Source: Propionispora hippei DSM 15287 (GTDB taxonomy: Bacteria; Bacillota; Negativicutes; Propionisporales; Propionisporaceae). From it: a stretch of 64,000 nt of DNA. A program made the position numbers and the translations under genes. Positions 34,042 to 42,451 of this stretch are shown here, in pieces. The notes under the pieces are model-generated. The model was not told the origin of the DNA. It did not search any database and worked only from the letters and a program-made list of their open reading frames with translations. Numbering within the stretch: the first letter of the stretch is position 1; each line of letters starts with the position of its first letter. The stretch lies in NCBI RefSeq assembly GCF_900141835.1, contig NZ_FQZD01000009.1:1-64000 (forward strand), given 5' to 3'.

Positions 34042-34497
34042 TCCACACCCTACTCTCCTTATCTTATGGCAGGACTCTATACCTGTCTTCCTCTGTCTAT
34101 AACACGCCATAAATTTGAATATAGAATATTCCGCTGTTCCGGCCAAAATCCTGCCGCAGTAATCTGGTAATTCATACCGCCAGCCGCATTTCTGCCAAGA
34201 ACTATTAATGATAAGGCACAAATGTTCGCATTGTACCTGCATCGAGCATATAGAAATTTTGTAAACATACAACTTTTAACGACATATAATTTACAAACGT
34301 TCATATTTCAAAATATTGATAAAATAATAATCCTGGTCTATAATTATGACCAGAGAAACTACCTATCGCGCAATACATAAGAATAGTGATAATTCGGATA
34401 AAATCAAACTTTTTTACATTTCAGATAGCAACAGCTATTATTTGCAATTGTTCAAATATAGATATATTGATAATATGATTCATCAAAGGAGGCTGTC
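34042..34497. other. AT-rich divergent promoter region
   Basis: These 456 bases hold no gene. They carry the promoter of the SorC operon with a palindromic operator at 34316-34353 and about 145 bases of untranslated leader. The minus-strand promoter of the dehydrogenase gene must lie in 34060-34300, where several AT-rich hexamers fit poorly. Confidence 0.6.
34316..34353 (+). promoter_or_regulatory. Promoter with palindromic operator for the glucitol PTS operon
   Basis: TTGATA (34316-34321), a 17-base spacer and TATAAT (34339-34344). The -10 lies inside the palindrome CTGGTC-N9-GACCAG (34333-34353), so a dimeric regulator bound there would block or position polymerase. The SorC protein encoded next is the natural candidate. 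Confidence 0.75.
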
Positions 34498-35463
34498 ATG
34501 AAAAAATTCATCGACGATCCCCGTCTCATTTTTAAATGCTGTAGTCTCTACTATGATGATCAGCTCAGCCAGCAGGACATCAGCGAATATTTAGGCGTCT
34601 CCCGTCCCTCGGTATCCCGGATGCTCAAGCTGGGTAAGGAACAGGGATTTGTTAAAATCGAAGTAACCAATCCCTACAATATCAAATTCGGCAAGCTGGA
34701 GCGGGAACTGGAAAAAAGGTACGGCCTGCGGGAAGCCGCTATTGCCGAACCCAGCCCTGCGGAAACGGCCAACGAGCGAATCAGTCTCAACGTGAGCAAA
34801 GAAACCGTCAATTTTCTGATTCGCACTCTCGAAGACGGCGACGTGGTCGGCGTCTCCATGGGAATGACCCTGCAAAACGTCCTGCGAGCCGCCCGCCAGT
34901 TGGAAGAACCCATCCGTTGCAAATTCGTACCCATTCTCGGTGGTATCGGCGCCAGTCGGCTGGACATTCACTCCAACTATATCGCAAGCGAATTTGCCCG
35001 GCTATTCGGCGGTGACTGTGCCCAGTTCTTTTCTCCGGCCATCTTTTCCGATGTCAATGTTCTGGAAGGCTTTCTGAAGGAAGAATCGGTACAAAGCGTA
35101 TTAAGACTTTATCGCAGCATCAGCACAATTATCATGGGTATCGGCATCCCTCAGCGCGGCGGTTCCACCCTGATGGAAACAGGCTATGTCAGCGGCGAAA
35201 CGCTGGACAAGTTTGTCGAAGCTGGTGCCGTTGGCGATATTCTGCTGCAATTTTATGATCAGGATGGCCAGTGTGAGCAATTTATGAGCTTTAACCGCCG
35301 GGTGGCAGGCATGCCATTTAAACAGCTAAAGAAAGTCCAGAAACGGATCGGCATCGCCGGCGGCGCGGTGAAAGCCCTGGCTGTGCGCGGTGCCATCAGG
35401 GGCGGCTTCATCAATACGCTGGTCACCGATTTCGACTGCGCTACGGCCTTGCTTGCACTTTAG
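34498..35463 (+). CDS. SorC family sugar-binding transcriptional regulator
   Basis: A 321-residue protein. The N-terminal helix-turn-helix at about 20-50 reads LSQQDISEYLGVSRPSVSRM. The rest is the SorC/DeoR-like effector domain with the family landmark GDVVGVSMGMTLQNVL and a C-terminal KALAVRGAIRGGFINTLVTD stretch. Such regulators bind a phosphorylated sugar and control the sugar operon that follows. It heads the PTS operon, with 16 bases to the gutM-like gene. GGAGG precedes the ATG. Confidence 0.93.
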   Translation: MKKFIDDPRLIFKCCSLYYDDQLSQQDISEYLGVSRPSVSRMLKLGKEQGFVKIEVTNPYNIKFGKLERELEKRYGLREAAIAEPSPAETANERISLNVSKETVNFLIRTLEDGDVVGVSMGMTLQNVLRAARQLEEPIRCKFVPILGGIGASRLDIHSNYIASEFARLFGGDCAQFFSPAIFSDVNVLEGFLKEESVQSVLRLYRSISTIIMGIGIPQRGGSTLMETGYVSGETLDKFVEAGAVGDILLQFYDQDGQCEQFMSFNRRVAGMPFKQLKKVQKRIGIAGGAVKALAVRGAIRGGFINTLVTDFDCATALLAL

Positions 35464-35479
35464 AAAGTATAAGGAGTAC

Positions 35480-35860
35480 ATGATGATTTATCTTGCTTTA
35501 TTTGTCATTTTAGTATTACAGGCTGCGGCCACGCTACAGCAAGTCCGGCAGTATAAAAAAACGGTCCGCCGTCTCTGCCAGCTGGGCAGTGTCGGCATCG
35601 GCAGTAAAAAGGGTAAACTCGCCCCCGGCAATATTGTCGTCATCGCCTGTGACCAGGACGGCCGGATTACCGGCGGCGAAATACTGGAAGGCTATACGAT
35701 TCTCAGCCGCTTTCAAGCCTTACAGCAGATCACCGGCAAAACCATCTATGAGCTGCACGACGAGTACCAAGCGCTGCCGGCCAAACAGCAAAAGGCCTAT
35801 AAAGCGCACTTGCAGGCTTTGGAGGCACTGATTCTACGGTTAAATACAGTTGAGGCATAA
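35480..35860 (+). CDS. gutM: GutM family glucitol operon activator
   Basis: A 126-residue protein with an N-terminal membrane helix (about 2-18) and a short cytoplasmic domain. The pattern KTVRRLCQLGSVGIGSKKGKLAPGNIV is typical of GutM, an accessory activator of sorbitol operons. Its position between the SorC regulator and the PTS genes matches the known arrangement. Two adjacent ATGs (35480 and 35483) are possible; AAGGAG is spaced better for the second. Confidence 0.88.
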   Translation: MMIYLALFVILVLQAAATLQQVRQYKKTVRRLCQLGSVGIGSKKGKLAPGNIVVIACDQDGRITGGEILEGYTILSRFQALQQITGKTIYELHDEYQALPAKQQKAYKAHLQALEALILRLNTVEA

Positions 35861-35957
35861 GCGGTTCAAACAGGAATCCCAGGGCCCGGGATACCGTTTG
35901 TTCCGTTTATGACTCATCTTTACAACATATAAATCATGTAAAATGGAGGAAATCAAC

Positions 35958-36476
35958 GTGGATTTAATAGCAAATCTAGCCAATGGCTTTATGAATCTTT
36001 TCAAAGCAGGCGCAACCACCTTTTCCGGCTGGGTAGTCGGAATTATTCCGCTCATCGTCATCTTAATGACCGCCGTCAGCGCCTTTATTAAATTAATCGG
36101 CGAAGAGCGCATTCATAACCTGGCGCAAACCGCAACGAAAAACGTAGTAACCCGGTACACCATATTGCCGATCCTGGCCGTATTATTTTTAGGCAACCCC
36201 ATGTGCTACAGCTTTGGACGTTTCGTCGACAACAAGCATAAGCCGGCCTATTACGATGCCACTGTAAGCTTTTTGCACCCGGTAACCGGTTTGTTCCCCC
36301 ATGCTAACGGCGGTGAACTGTTTGTCTACATGGGCATTGCTGCCGGCATTACCACCCTGGGTTTTCCCTTGGGAGAACTGGCTGTCCGCTACTTCCTGGT
36401 TGGCGTGATCGTCATCTTTATCCGCGGTCTGGTAACTGAAAAAATCTATGCCACATTAAAAGCAAGAGAGAAATAA
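35958..36476 (+). CDS. srlA: PTS glucitol/sorbitol-specific component IIC (SrlA type)
   Basis: A 172-residue membrane protein with about four hydrophobic helices. I chose GTG 35958 because GGAGG lies 8 bases upstream and the protein then aligns with the known SrlA start. The ATG at 35943 is itself part of that ribosome-binding site. Family landmarks are LGNPMCYSFGRF and HKPAYYDA, then GLFPHANGGELFVYMGIAAG. It forms part of the channel that imports glucitol with phosphorylation. Confidence 0.92.
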   Translation: MDLIANLANGFMNLFKAGATTFSGWVVGIIPLIVILMTAVSAFIKLIGEERIHNLAQTATKNVVTRYTILPILAVLFLGNPMCYSFGRFVDNKHKPAYYDATVSFLHPVTGLFPHANGGELFVYMGIAAGITTLGFPLGELAVRYFLVGVIVIFIRGLVTEKIYATLKAREK

Positions 36477-36523
36477 AAACCAGTATCGCTCCCTAATTTA
36501 CGACCTTAGAAAGGAATGATTCC

Positions 36524-37540
36524 ATGTACCGAGCAATTACCATAACCAGGGGAAACAGCGGCTGGGGCGGCCCTTTAACCATCATGCCCACTGACACCTG
36601 CCATAAGGTTGTCAGTGTAACCGGCGGCGGCATTCACCCCCTGGCCGTCAAGATTGCCGAACTGTCCGGCTGCGAAGTCATTGACGGCTTCACTACGGCG
36701 GTGCCGGACAGCGAAATGTTTGTCGCCGTCGTCGATTGCGCCGGCACTGCCCGCTGCGGCGTATATCCCAAGAAAAATGTCTTTACCGTCAATCTCACAC
36801 CGGTCGGCAAAGTCGGTCCTCTGGCCAAATTTATTACCGAAACCCTCTATGTATCCGATGTAACCGAAAACTGCATAAGCTACGCCCCGGAAGGAGCTAT
36901 CCTAACCAGTAAGGACGGCAGCCAGGCGCAAGCCACCGCCCCCGCTTCCCCCGCCGAACCGAAAACCAAGGCCCAGGCCAGAGCGGAAATCGCCGCCATG
37001 AGCGCCGGGAAAAAGAAAAATGCTATTACCCGTCTCGGCATTGCCGTCGGCGGCGTGGTCAACAAATTTTATCAGGCCGGCCGCGAAACCATTGACATGG
37101 TGATAAAAAGCATCCTGCCCTTTATGGCCTTTGTCAGCATGATCATCGGTATTATCCAGGTGTCCGGCATCGGCAACGTCATAGCTCATACCGTCTCGCC
37201 ACTGGCCAGCACCCTGCCCGGCATGCTGCTCATCTCCATTATATGCTCGTTGCCCTTTGTAGCGCCCGTAATCGGCCCCGGCGCCGTCATCGCCCAGGTC
37301 GTAGGAACACTGCTGGGCGTGGAAATCGGGCTCGGCCACATTCCCGCTCAATATGCCCTGCCTGCTTTGTTCGCCATTAACGCGCAGGTCGGCGGCGATT
37401 TTATTCCCGTTGGCCTAAGTCTTGGCGAAGCCGATTCGGAAACGATTGAATTGGGCGTCCCCGCCGTACTCTATTCCCGCCTGATTACCGGCCCGCTTTC
37501 CGTACTCATCGCTTTTCTGTTCAGCTTTGGTATGTATTAA
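36524..37540 (+). CDS. srlE: PTS glucitol/sorbitol-specific component IIB-IIC2 (SrlE type)
   Basis: A 338-residue protein. The N-terminal IIB domain (about 1-130) begins with RGNSGWGGPL and carries a phospho-acceptor Cys in CAGTARCGVYPKK. After a charged linker, the C-terminal half has several membrane helices with VAPVIGPGAVIAQVVG and INAQVGGDFIPVGLSLGEA, typical of the EIIGut channel. It takes the phosphate from IIA and passes it to glucitol during uptake. It follows srlA by 47 bases. Confidence 0.94.
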   Translation: MYRAITITRGNSGWGGPLTIMPTDTCHKVVSVTGGGIHPLAVKIAELSGCEVIDGFTTAVPDSEMFVAVVDCAGTARCGVYPKKNVFTVNLTPVGKVGPLAKFITETLYVSDVTENCISYAPEGAILTSKDGSQAQATAPASPAEPKTKAQARAEIAAMSAGKKKNAITRLGIAVGGVVNKFYQAGRETIDMVIKSILPFMAFVSMIIGIIQVSGIGNVIAHTVSPLASTLPGMLLISIICSLPFVAPVIGPGAVIAQVVGTLLGVEIGLGHIPAQYALPALFAINAQVGGDFIPVGLSLGEADSETIELGVPAVLYSRLITGPLSVLIAFLFSFGMY

Positions 37541-37569
37541 ACAAACCTCGATTTACGGGAGAAATCATC

Positions 37570-37941
37570 ATGAAATATCATTCAGAAATCACCGGCTGGG
37601 GAACCGAAGCTATGCAGTTCCTCACCGAAGCGGATCTAAACTGCATCATCATCTTTAACGACGGCGTGCCGCCGGAGTTGGCTGATATGGCCGTTCTCCA
37701 TCAGCCGGCCCCTATATTGGCCGATTTTGCCGCAGGCGATATGCTAAGCATCTGCGGCAAGGTCTTCTCCATATCCTCCATCGGCTCCGAGGTCATGCAT
37801 ACCTTGAAGGAGCTGGGTCATTGCACCTTGAGCTTTAAGGGCGGCCCTACCCCCGAACGCCCCGGCTGCATTATGCTCGAGGGCGAGGAGGCCCTGACAC
37901 CGGCCGACTTTACGGTTGGCACTGCCATAGAAGTATTTTAA
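37570..37941 (+). CDS. srlB: PTS glucitol/sorbitol-specific component IIA (SrlB type)
   Basis: A 123-residue soluble domain of normal IIA-Gut length. The phospho-acceptor His is in LADMAVLHQPAP, and the ending GGPTPERPGCIML is a family feature. It passes phosphate from HPr to SrlE. It is the last gene of the operon, before a terminator. No sorbitol-6-phosphate dehydrogenase gene follows, so that step must be encoded elsewhere. Confidence 0.94.
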   Translation: MKYHSEITGWGTEAMQFLTEADLNCIIIFNDGVPPELADMAVLHQPAPILADFAAGDMLSICGKVFSISSIGSEVMHTLKELGHCTLSFKGGPTPERPGCIMLEGEEALTPADFTVGTAIEVF

Positions 37942-37946
37942 ACAAA

Positions 37947-37977
37947 AGGACACTGCAGCCAGGCAGTGTCCTTTTGC
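37947..37977 (+). terminator. Terminator of the glucitol PTS operon
   Basis: AAGGACACTGC and GCAGTGTCCTT enclose AGCCAG, followed by a short T-rich tail. It lies between convergent genes. Confidence 0.75.
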
Positions 37978-38003
37978 GACACACCAGTTTAGGGCCAGCA
38001 GCG

Positions 38004-39362
38004 CTACCCTCTGCTCATACGGCCGCTTCGCAGTGGAGGTTGTAAGCTTTGGGGAAACCGGAATACGTTATAAGGATCGTAAGCTGCTTTTATCTCCTGC
38101 AATCTGGGCAGGTTTTTTCCAAAGTAGGCCTGCAGATACCCTTGCGTTCTATTATAGGGAAAATTTATATAAGAACCCCGGGTGAATGTCTCAATAAAGC
38201 AAAAGCCCTGCATGATCCACCGTCGATGGGCCCTTGCTTCATCTTTCTTTTTCCAGGCAGACATGAGCGCCATAATGTAATCAGCCTGCCGGTAAGCAAA
38301 AGCCGTCTCCTCCGTTTTGACATCCCGGACAGCACCACCCAGCGAGTAGACACGGATGGATGAATCACGTTCGGAAGGAGCTTGTTCGATAATATGAATC
38401 AGCGTATCCAATTGCCCCTTCGAAAGCGTTTTCTGAACGAATCTGCCTGCCGCCTGAAAAGTCTCACTCTTAGGGTAAATGGCTCCAATGATCTTTATGG
38501 CATCAATAAAGGGAACATACATAGTGATTTCCAGAGTCAAGCCCGGAATAGCCAGGAAAGGACGCAAGAGCTGTCTGGCCGTTTCAGTAGTCCCATAGAA
38601 AAAACCGTTCAGCCAGGCACCGGCCGGGTAGATTCCGCCGAATGCGCTCATACGGCAATCCAGTCCGGGCAGCCATTCCTGCCACAACGGCATAAAACGG
38701 TCTCGGGCCGCTTTATTATTATCCCACCTAAGCTGAATGACCGTAATTTGATCTACCTTCTCCAACCGGAAAGTATAGTCGGTTACAACGCCAAAGTTTC
38801 CGCCGCCAGCTCCCCTAAGCGCCCAAAACAAATCGGAATTACACTGACGATTGGCCACAAGCTGTTCCCCGGCATAATTAATCATGGTTACCTCAAGCAG
38901 ACTATCCGCCGTTAATCCCAAATACCGGGTAGAGAGACCAATCCCGCCGCCTAAGATTAACCCGGAAATCGCTACTGTCGGGCAGGTCCCGCCGGGAAAT
39001 GCGTAACCATACTCGTACAGCTGTTCATATAATGACAACAATCTTGTCCCTGCCTGTACTTTTACCGTAGCGTCCTGCAAGTTTATCCGGACTTGATTCA
39101 GCAAAGAAGTGTCAATGACCAGTTTGCCGGTGCCATTGGAATACCCCTCATAATCATGTCCACCGGACCTTACCCGTAGTCCCAGTCCGTCCTTTTCCGC
39201 CCGGCAAATAGCGTTGGCGACGTCGCGGGAGTCAGTGCAATATACGATCATTGCCGGATATTGGCTGATCGCTCTGTTATAATCCTGCCTGGCCCGCTCA
39301 TAACCTGGATCACCCGGTACTATAACTTTCCCAGTTAACCCTTCGCAGTCCAAATCATTCAC
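38004..39362 (-). CDS. FAD-linked oxidoreductase with BBE domain
   Basis: A 452-residue flavoprotein of the berberine-bridge-enzyme/VAO family. RSGGHDYEGYS gives the His for covalent FAD attachment and GGTCPTVAISG the Cys, so bicovalent FAD is likely. The middle FAD subdomain reads LGGGIGLSTRYLGL and GAGGGNFGVVT. The C-terminal BBE motif is seen in NFPYNRTQGYLQ and YDPYNVFRFPQS. Such enzymes oxidise sugars or alkaloid-like alcohols with O2 as acceptor, which is notable if the host is an anaerobe. There is no signal peptide, so it acts in the cytoplasm. The gene stands alone. Confidence 0.9.
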   Translation of the reverse strand: MNDLDCEGLTGKVIVPGDPGYERARQDYNRAISQYPAMIVYCTDSRDVANAICRAEKDGLGLRVRSGGHDYEGYSNGTGKLVIDTSLLNQVRINLQDATVKVQAGTRLLSLYEQLYEYGYAFPGGTCPTVAISGLILGGGIGLSTRYLGLTADSLLEVTMINYAGEQLVANRQCNSDLFWALRGAGGGNFGVVTDYTFRLEKVDQITVIQLRWDNNKAARDRFMPLWQEWLPGLDCRMSAFGGIYPAGAWLNGFFYGTTETARQLLRPFLAIPGLTLEITMYVPFIDAIKIIGAIYPKSETFQAAGRFVQKTLSKGQLDTLIHIIEQAPSERDSSIRVYSLGGAVRDVKTEETAFAYRQADYIMALMSAWKKKDEARAHRRWIMQGFCFIETFTRGSYINFPYNRTQGYLQAYFGKNLPRLQEIKAAYDPYNVFRFPQSLQPPLRSGRMSRG

Positions 39363-39536
39363 CTACTTGTTTTTTATATATACTATGTAAACCTGCTGGT
39401 TATGGTCCCTCCAGACTCTGACCAGGCCTGGCTAGCCCCGGAACTTACTATCTTCTCTTAGGTATTGGCGACTCTTTTAACAAATACTTAAATCCAGCTT
39501 AACAATGCATCCCTCCTTAAGCGGTATACTAAGGGT

Positions 39537-39765
39537 AAATAAAATGCCATGCCGATTTGACCCTCCTCCGTCAGCTACGGCATGGCAATCCCTATACAGC
39601 TATAAAAGGGTGTTCAGCCCTTTTACATACAAGCCAGTGGTCGTATGCACCACCGGTATAAACCGTTCCTGTGCGCAGGGCGGTTTGTTAGTTTGTAGCA
39701 CTCTAAAAAATATAAAAGGAAAGATGGCTAAGGGATGATCTTTCCCCTCCAGCCATCTTTTTCTG
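39537..39765 (+). ncRNA. Candidate small RNA with C-rich loop, beside the porin gene
   Basis: Downstream of TATACT (39525-39530) come five hairpins: 39545-39587 (TGCCATGCCG/CGGCATGGCA), 39604-39624 (AAAAGGG/CCCTTTT), 39634-39655 (GTGGT/ACCAC), 39660-39686 (AAACCG..CCTG/CAGG.CGGTTT) and the terminator. The first loop contains CCCTCCTCC, complementary to GGAGGAG ribosome-binding sites, including that of the adjacent porin gene. The -35 is poor, so transcription from here is only a proposal. Confidence 0.4.
39721..39765. terminator. Bidirectional terminator, porin and candidate small RNA
   Basis: AAGATGGCT (39721-39729) and AGCCATCTT (39751-39759) are followed by TTTTCTG on the plus strand and CCTTTTATATTTTTT on the minus strand. 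It lies 12 bases past the porin stop. Confidence 0.82.
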
Positions 39766-39776
39766 TGTTTCTTTTA

Positions 39777-40808
39777 TTAGAATTTTACTGAAACATTAGT
39801 GAAGAAGCGGTTGCGATCGCTGGTTACTGTTTGGCTAGTCGCACTTTTATCCAATACTTTATAGTTAAAATCGCCAACCGTCAGGCTAGTATTTTTATCG
39901 AAAGTATGGTTCCAAATAATCAAACCACCCTTAGTATTGCTATTTGGCGTTCCCGACATATCAGCCAAATTGTAATCAAAAATATTAGCCTGATCCTGAA
40001 TATAGTAGACACCTGTTGTCAGCTTGTTTTTGTCATCCAATTTGCGGGTTACATTGGCCTGGAAACCCTGGTTCGCATAAGAAACGCTGCTTTTTAAGTA
40101 TTCGGCCGAAAGGCTGGTCCGGTCACTCAATTGCCGGGTACCATACACACTAAAAAGTGTTACATCATCGGTCTTTAAATTCCACTGTGCCACTGTATCT
40201 TTGCCATAATTCACTTGTGCCAGCATAGCGCCTACGGTAGCTTTATCACTTACCGCCGTCGTTCCCTGCAACACATAGAACTTGTCGTCATCCTTGCCAT
40301 CCTGGTAGTTTGTTTTAGCCGCAATAGTATTTAGATTAACGGCACCTACCTTCTTGCTGACATTTACGGCATACGGCAAGGCATGTTTGCCGATAAAGCC
40401 GTTGTCATAAGCAATGCCGCCGCCCAAGGTCAGTGCCTGGGAACCAATCACATAGCTGTAGCCGGCATTGCTGTATTTCAGCCCAAACGCATCAAGGGCC
40501 GCATTGTTATTATCATCAGCAGCACCAATAAAATCTTTGGCAAAATTTCCGCTGTCTTTACTGATATTCTGGTAAGTAAAACGGGCATATGCATCTAAAT
40601 TGCTGGCAATGGGTGCTTCGGCATTCAACGTAACCGTTGACTTAAAGGAATTTCTTGTTTTATCCCCTGTACGTTGCGGATCGTGCTGTGTCCGGTAATG
40701 GAGAGTGATGGTGCCGTCAATTTTTACTGCGTCGTCGGCAGCAAAGGCTGTGCCTACCCCGGTCAGAACAAGGCTGGCGGTCAAGGCCATAAGTAGTGAT
40801 TTTTTCAT
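39777..40808 (-). CDS. Outer-membrane porin-like beta-barrel protein
   Basis: A 343-residue protein with a classical signal peptide cut after AFAA. The mature part has alternating hydrophobic/polar strands with Tyr and Asn rich turns and ends in NRFFTNVSVKF, a C-terminal Phe as used by the BAM machinery. No SLH domain is present, so it belongs to the smaller porin type found in Negativicutes. It should form a diffusion channel in the outer membrane. GGAGGAG precedes the ATG. The gene is monocistronic, with terminators on both sides. Confidence 0.85.
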   Translation of the reverse strand: MKKSLLMALTASLVLTGVGTAFAADDAVKIDGTITLHYRTQHDPQRTGDKTRNSFKSTVTLNAEAPIASNLDAYARFTYQNISKDSGNFAKDFIGAADDNNNAALDAFGLKYSNAGYSYVIGSQALTLGGGIAYDNGFIGKHALPYAVNVSKKVGAVNLNTIAAKTNYQDGKDDDKFYVLQGTTAVSDKATVGAMLAQVNYGKDTVAQWNLKTDDVTLFSVYGTRQLSDRTSLSAEYLKSSVSYANQGFQANVTRKLDDKNKLTTGVYYIQDQANIFDYNLADMSGTPNSNTKGGLIIWNHTFDKNTSLTVGDFNYKVLDKSATSQTVTSDRNRFFTNVSVKF

Positions 40809-40918
40809 AATAACTCCTCCAAATAAAATAGAATGATTTCGCGGTTAGTACTACCTTTTAGCTGCTAACCGGCCCTCGAGTGGTATTTTTATTGTTTTAT
40901 ATGTGCCCACAGAGGACA

Positions 40919-40968
40919 AAAAAGCAAAGAAGCCCCAGGATTGGTCCTAAAGCTTCTTTGCTTTATAT
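40919..40968 (-). terminator. Terminator of the capsule-type transferase gene
   Basis: AAAGCAAAGAAGC and GCTTCTTTGCTTT are the arms. The minus strand continues with TTTTTTG. It lies 124 bases past the stop at 41092 and in front of the porin promoter. Confidence 0.85.
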
Positions 40969-41091
40969 TTAGTAAATGTAGCATAGAGGGAAATCATTTG
41001 CAATAGTTTAGGAATAATTTTCTTCTAAAATATTTCTTTTCTTATTTTTGCCCGGCAACTAAACCTACTGTCTCCCTATTGATCACCATTT

Positions 41092-42315
41092 TCAATGCAG
41101 TATTTCTATGATTTTACCGGCAACATTCTCATAATGCTCTGCCGTGGGGTGCCGCCAGGAACCGGCTATCAGATAGCAATAACGTAAATAATAGAGGAAC
41201 CTGTCTATCAACGCATGATCCGGTTCATTATATATAAACCGGATAGCTTTCGCCATTTTATCGGGGTTTACCACATGATATACCAATCCCTCTATGTTGT
41301 AAAACGAATCACCCAGCGTAATCACCGGCTTATGCCGGACTAACGCCTCAATGCCCACGGTGGAGTTGATGGTAATAACTCCCTGGGCTTTGGCAATCAA
41401 ATCGGCGGTGGGATAGAACCGCAAAAATATAATATTATCATATTGATATTTCTTCTTTAATTGAGAATAATCGACACGGCCAAAGTCGGAAGGATGTTCT
41501 TTAACAACGATCCAAACATCCACCCGGTGAAGCCGGTTATATTGTTTTACCCCATGCACCACATACCGCACCAGTTCTTCCATTGACCGGATGTACGGAG
41601 AATACAGCAGAACCTGTGTATCATCATGGACCTGAAAGGGAAGAAAAATATACTTGGCTGGCAACTGAACCGCTTCCGGTTGGCGGTTTTGCTGCTCACC
41701 TACCTTTTGATACCATTTTTTCTTTAGTCCGCGGCCGGCAGGACCAGCAGCATACAGATCGGCAAGCAGCCGTTCGTCAGGAACGACGGCATCATAAAAA
41801 GAACGCGCTTTACCGGCCAGACTATTTTTATAATTAACTCCCCAGGGATCAAGCGTAGTCGTATCGGGGAGATAGCCATTTTCAAAAAAAGCCGTCTTCT
41901 TGCCAAGCTTTCTTGCCACCCGCATGGCGGCTGCCACAGGAATATTTAGGCCATTCCAGACACAAACAAGATCAACCGCCACACGGCACATATAGTTATA
42001 AAAATAGAGAGTAGCGTAATAAGCCCGGTTCTCCAGAACCTGCCGCGAATGCATCCAGCCACGAAAACCTTTAAATCGGCGCAGTTCACCCTTTATCAGG
42101 GAAAAATGAATAACATCCATTAATTCTTCACCGGTAAACGTCACTGCTTTCGGCAATTCGGGCTTTACCAGCGCACCGGAAAAATCGGCTAAACTATAGT
42201 GGACGTGATGAACATGATAGGCATCACGCAGCGCTGCGCCCAATTGACTATAATACTGCCGTTGATGGCGATTGAGCGATATGAACAAAATTGACGGCTT
42301 ATCCTGGCTCTCCAA
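41092..42315 (-). CDS. KpsC/KpsS-like capsule polysaccharide transferase family protein
   Basis: A 407-residue soluble protein. The KpsC/KpsS (Capsule_synth) pattern is seen in AFFENGYLPDTTTLDPWGVN, VKEHPSDFG and ITINSTVGIEALVRHKPVITLG, which are the conserved blocks of retaining beta-Kdo transferases. It may therefore build a Kdo-type linker or modify a surface glycan. The start is TTG at 42315, spaced 7 bases after GGAGG, which is rare but well supported. It lies 136 bases behind the acyltransferase gene on the same strand, so both may serve the same surface glycan. Confidence 0.78.
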   Translation of the reverse strand: MESQDKPSILFISLNRHQRQYYSQLGAALRDAYHVHHVHYSLADFSGALVKPELPKAVTFTGEELMDVIHFSLIKGELRRFKGFRGWMHSRQVLENRAYYATLYFYNYMCRVAVDLVCVWNGLNIPVAAAMRVARKLGKKTAFFENGYLPDTTTLDPWGVNYKNSLAGKARSFYDAVVPDERLLADLYAAGPAGRGLKKKWYQKVGEQQNRQPEAVQLPAKYIFLPFQVHDDTQVLLYSPYIRSMEELVRYVVHGVKQYNRLHRVDVWIVVKEHPSDFGRVDYSQLKKKYQYDNIIFLRFYPTADLIAKAQGVITINSTVGIEALVRHKPVITLGDSFYNIEGLVYHVVNPDKMAKAIRFIYNEPDHALIDRFLYYLRYCYLIAGSWRHPTAEHYENVAGKIIEILH

Positions 42316-42451
42316 AAATAATCCTCCATGACTTTCCTTTTCTCTACTCTCTTAGCATGCCAAACACACAGCGCTGTGATACACAGCTCGTTTAAAAACT
42401 CACGCAAAAAGCAAAGGGCAATTTTCTACTTTCCTCCCATTATCTTTTGAA

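Larger units (their letters stand above)
39363..39776. other. Intergenic region with five consecutive hairpins
   Basis: A 77-codon plus-strand frame exists here but has no ribosome-binding site and no family look, and it runs through all but the last of the hairpins. The stretch is better read as a small RNA plus terminator (separate entries). The left part (39363-39520) carries the FAD-oxidoreductase promoter on the minus strand. Confidence 0.55.

Noticed and set aside
39505-39738. A 77-codon plus-strand gene
   Set aside because: No usable ribosome-binding site, no recognisable protein features, and the frame runs through four hairpins, which fit a structured RNA better.
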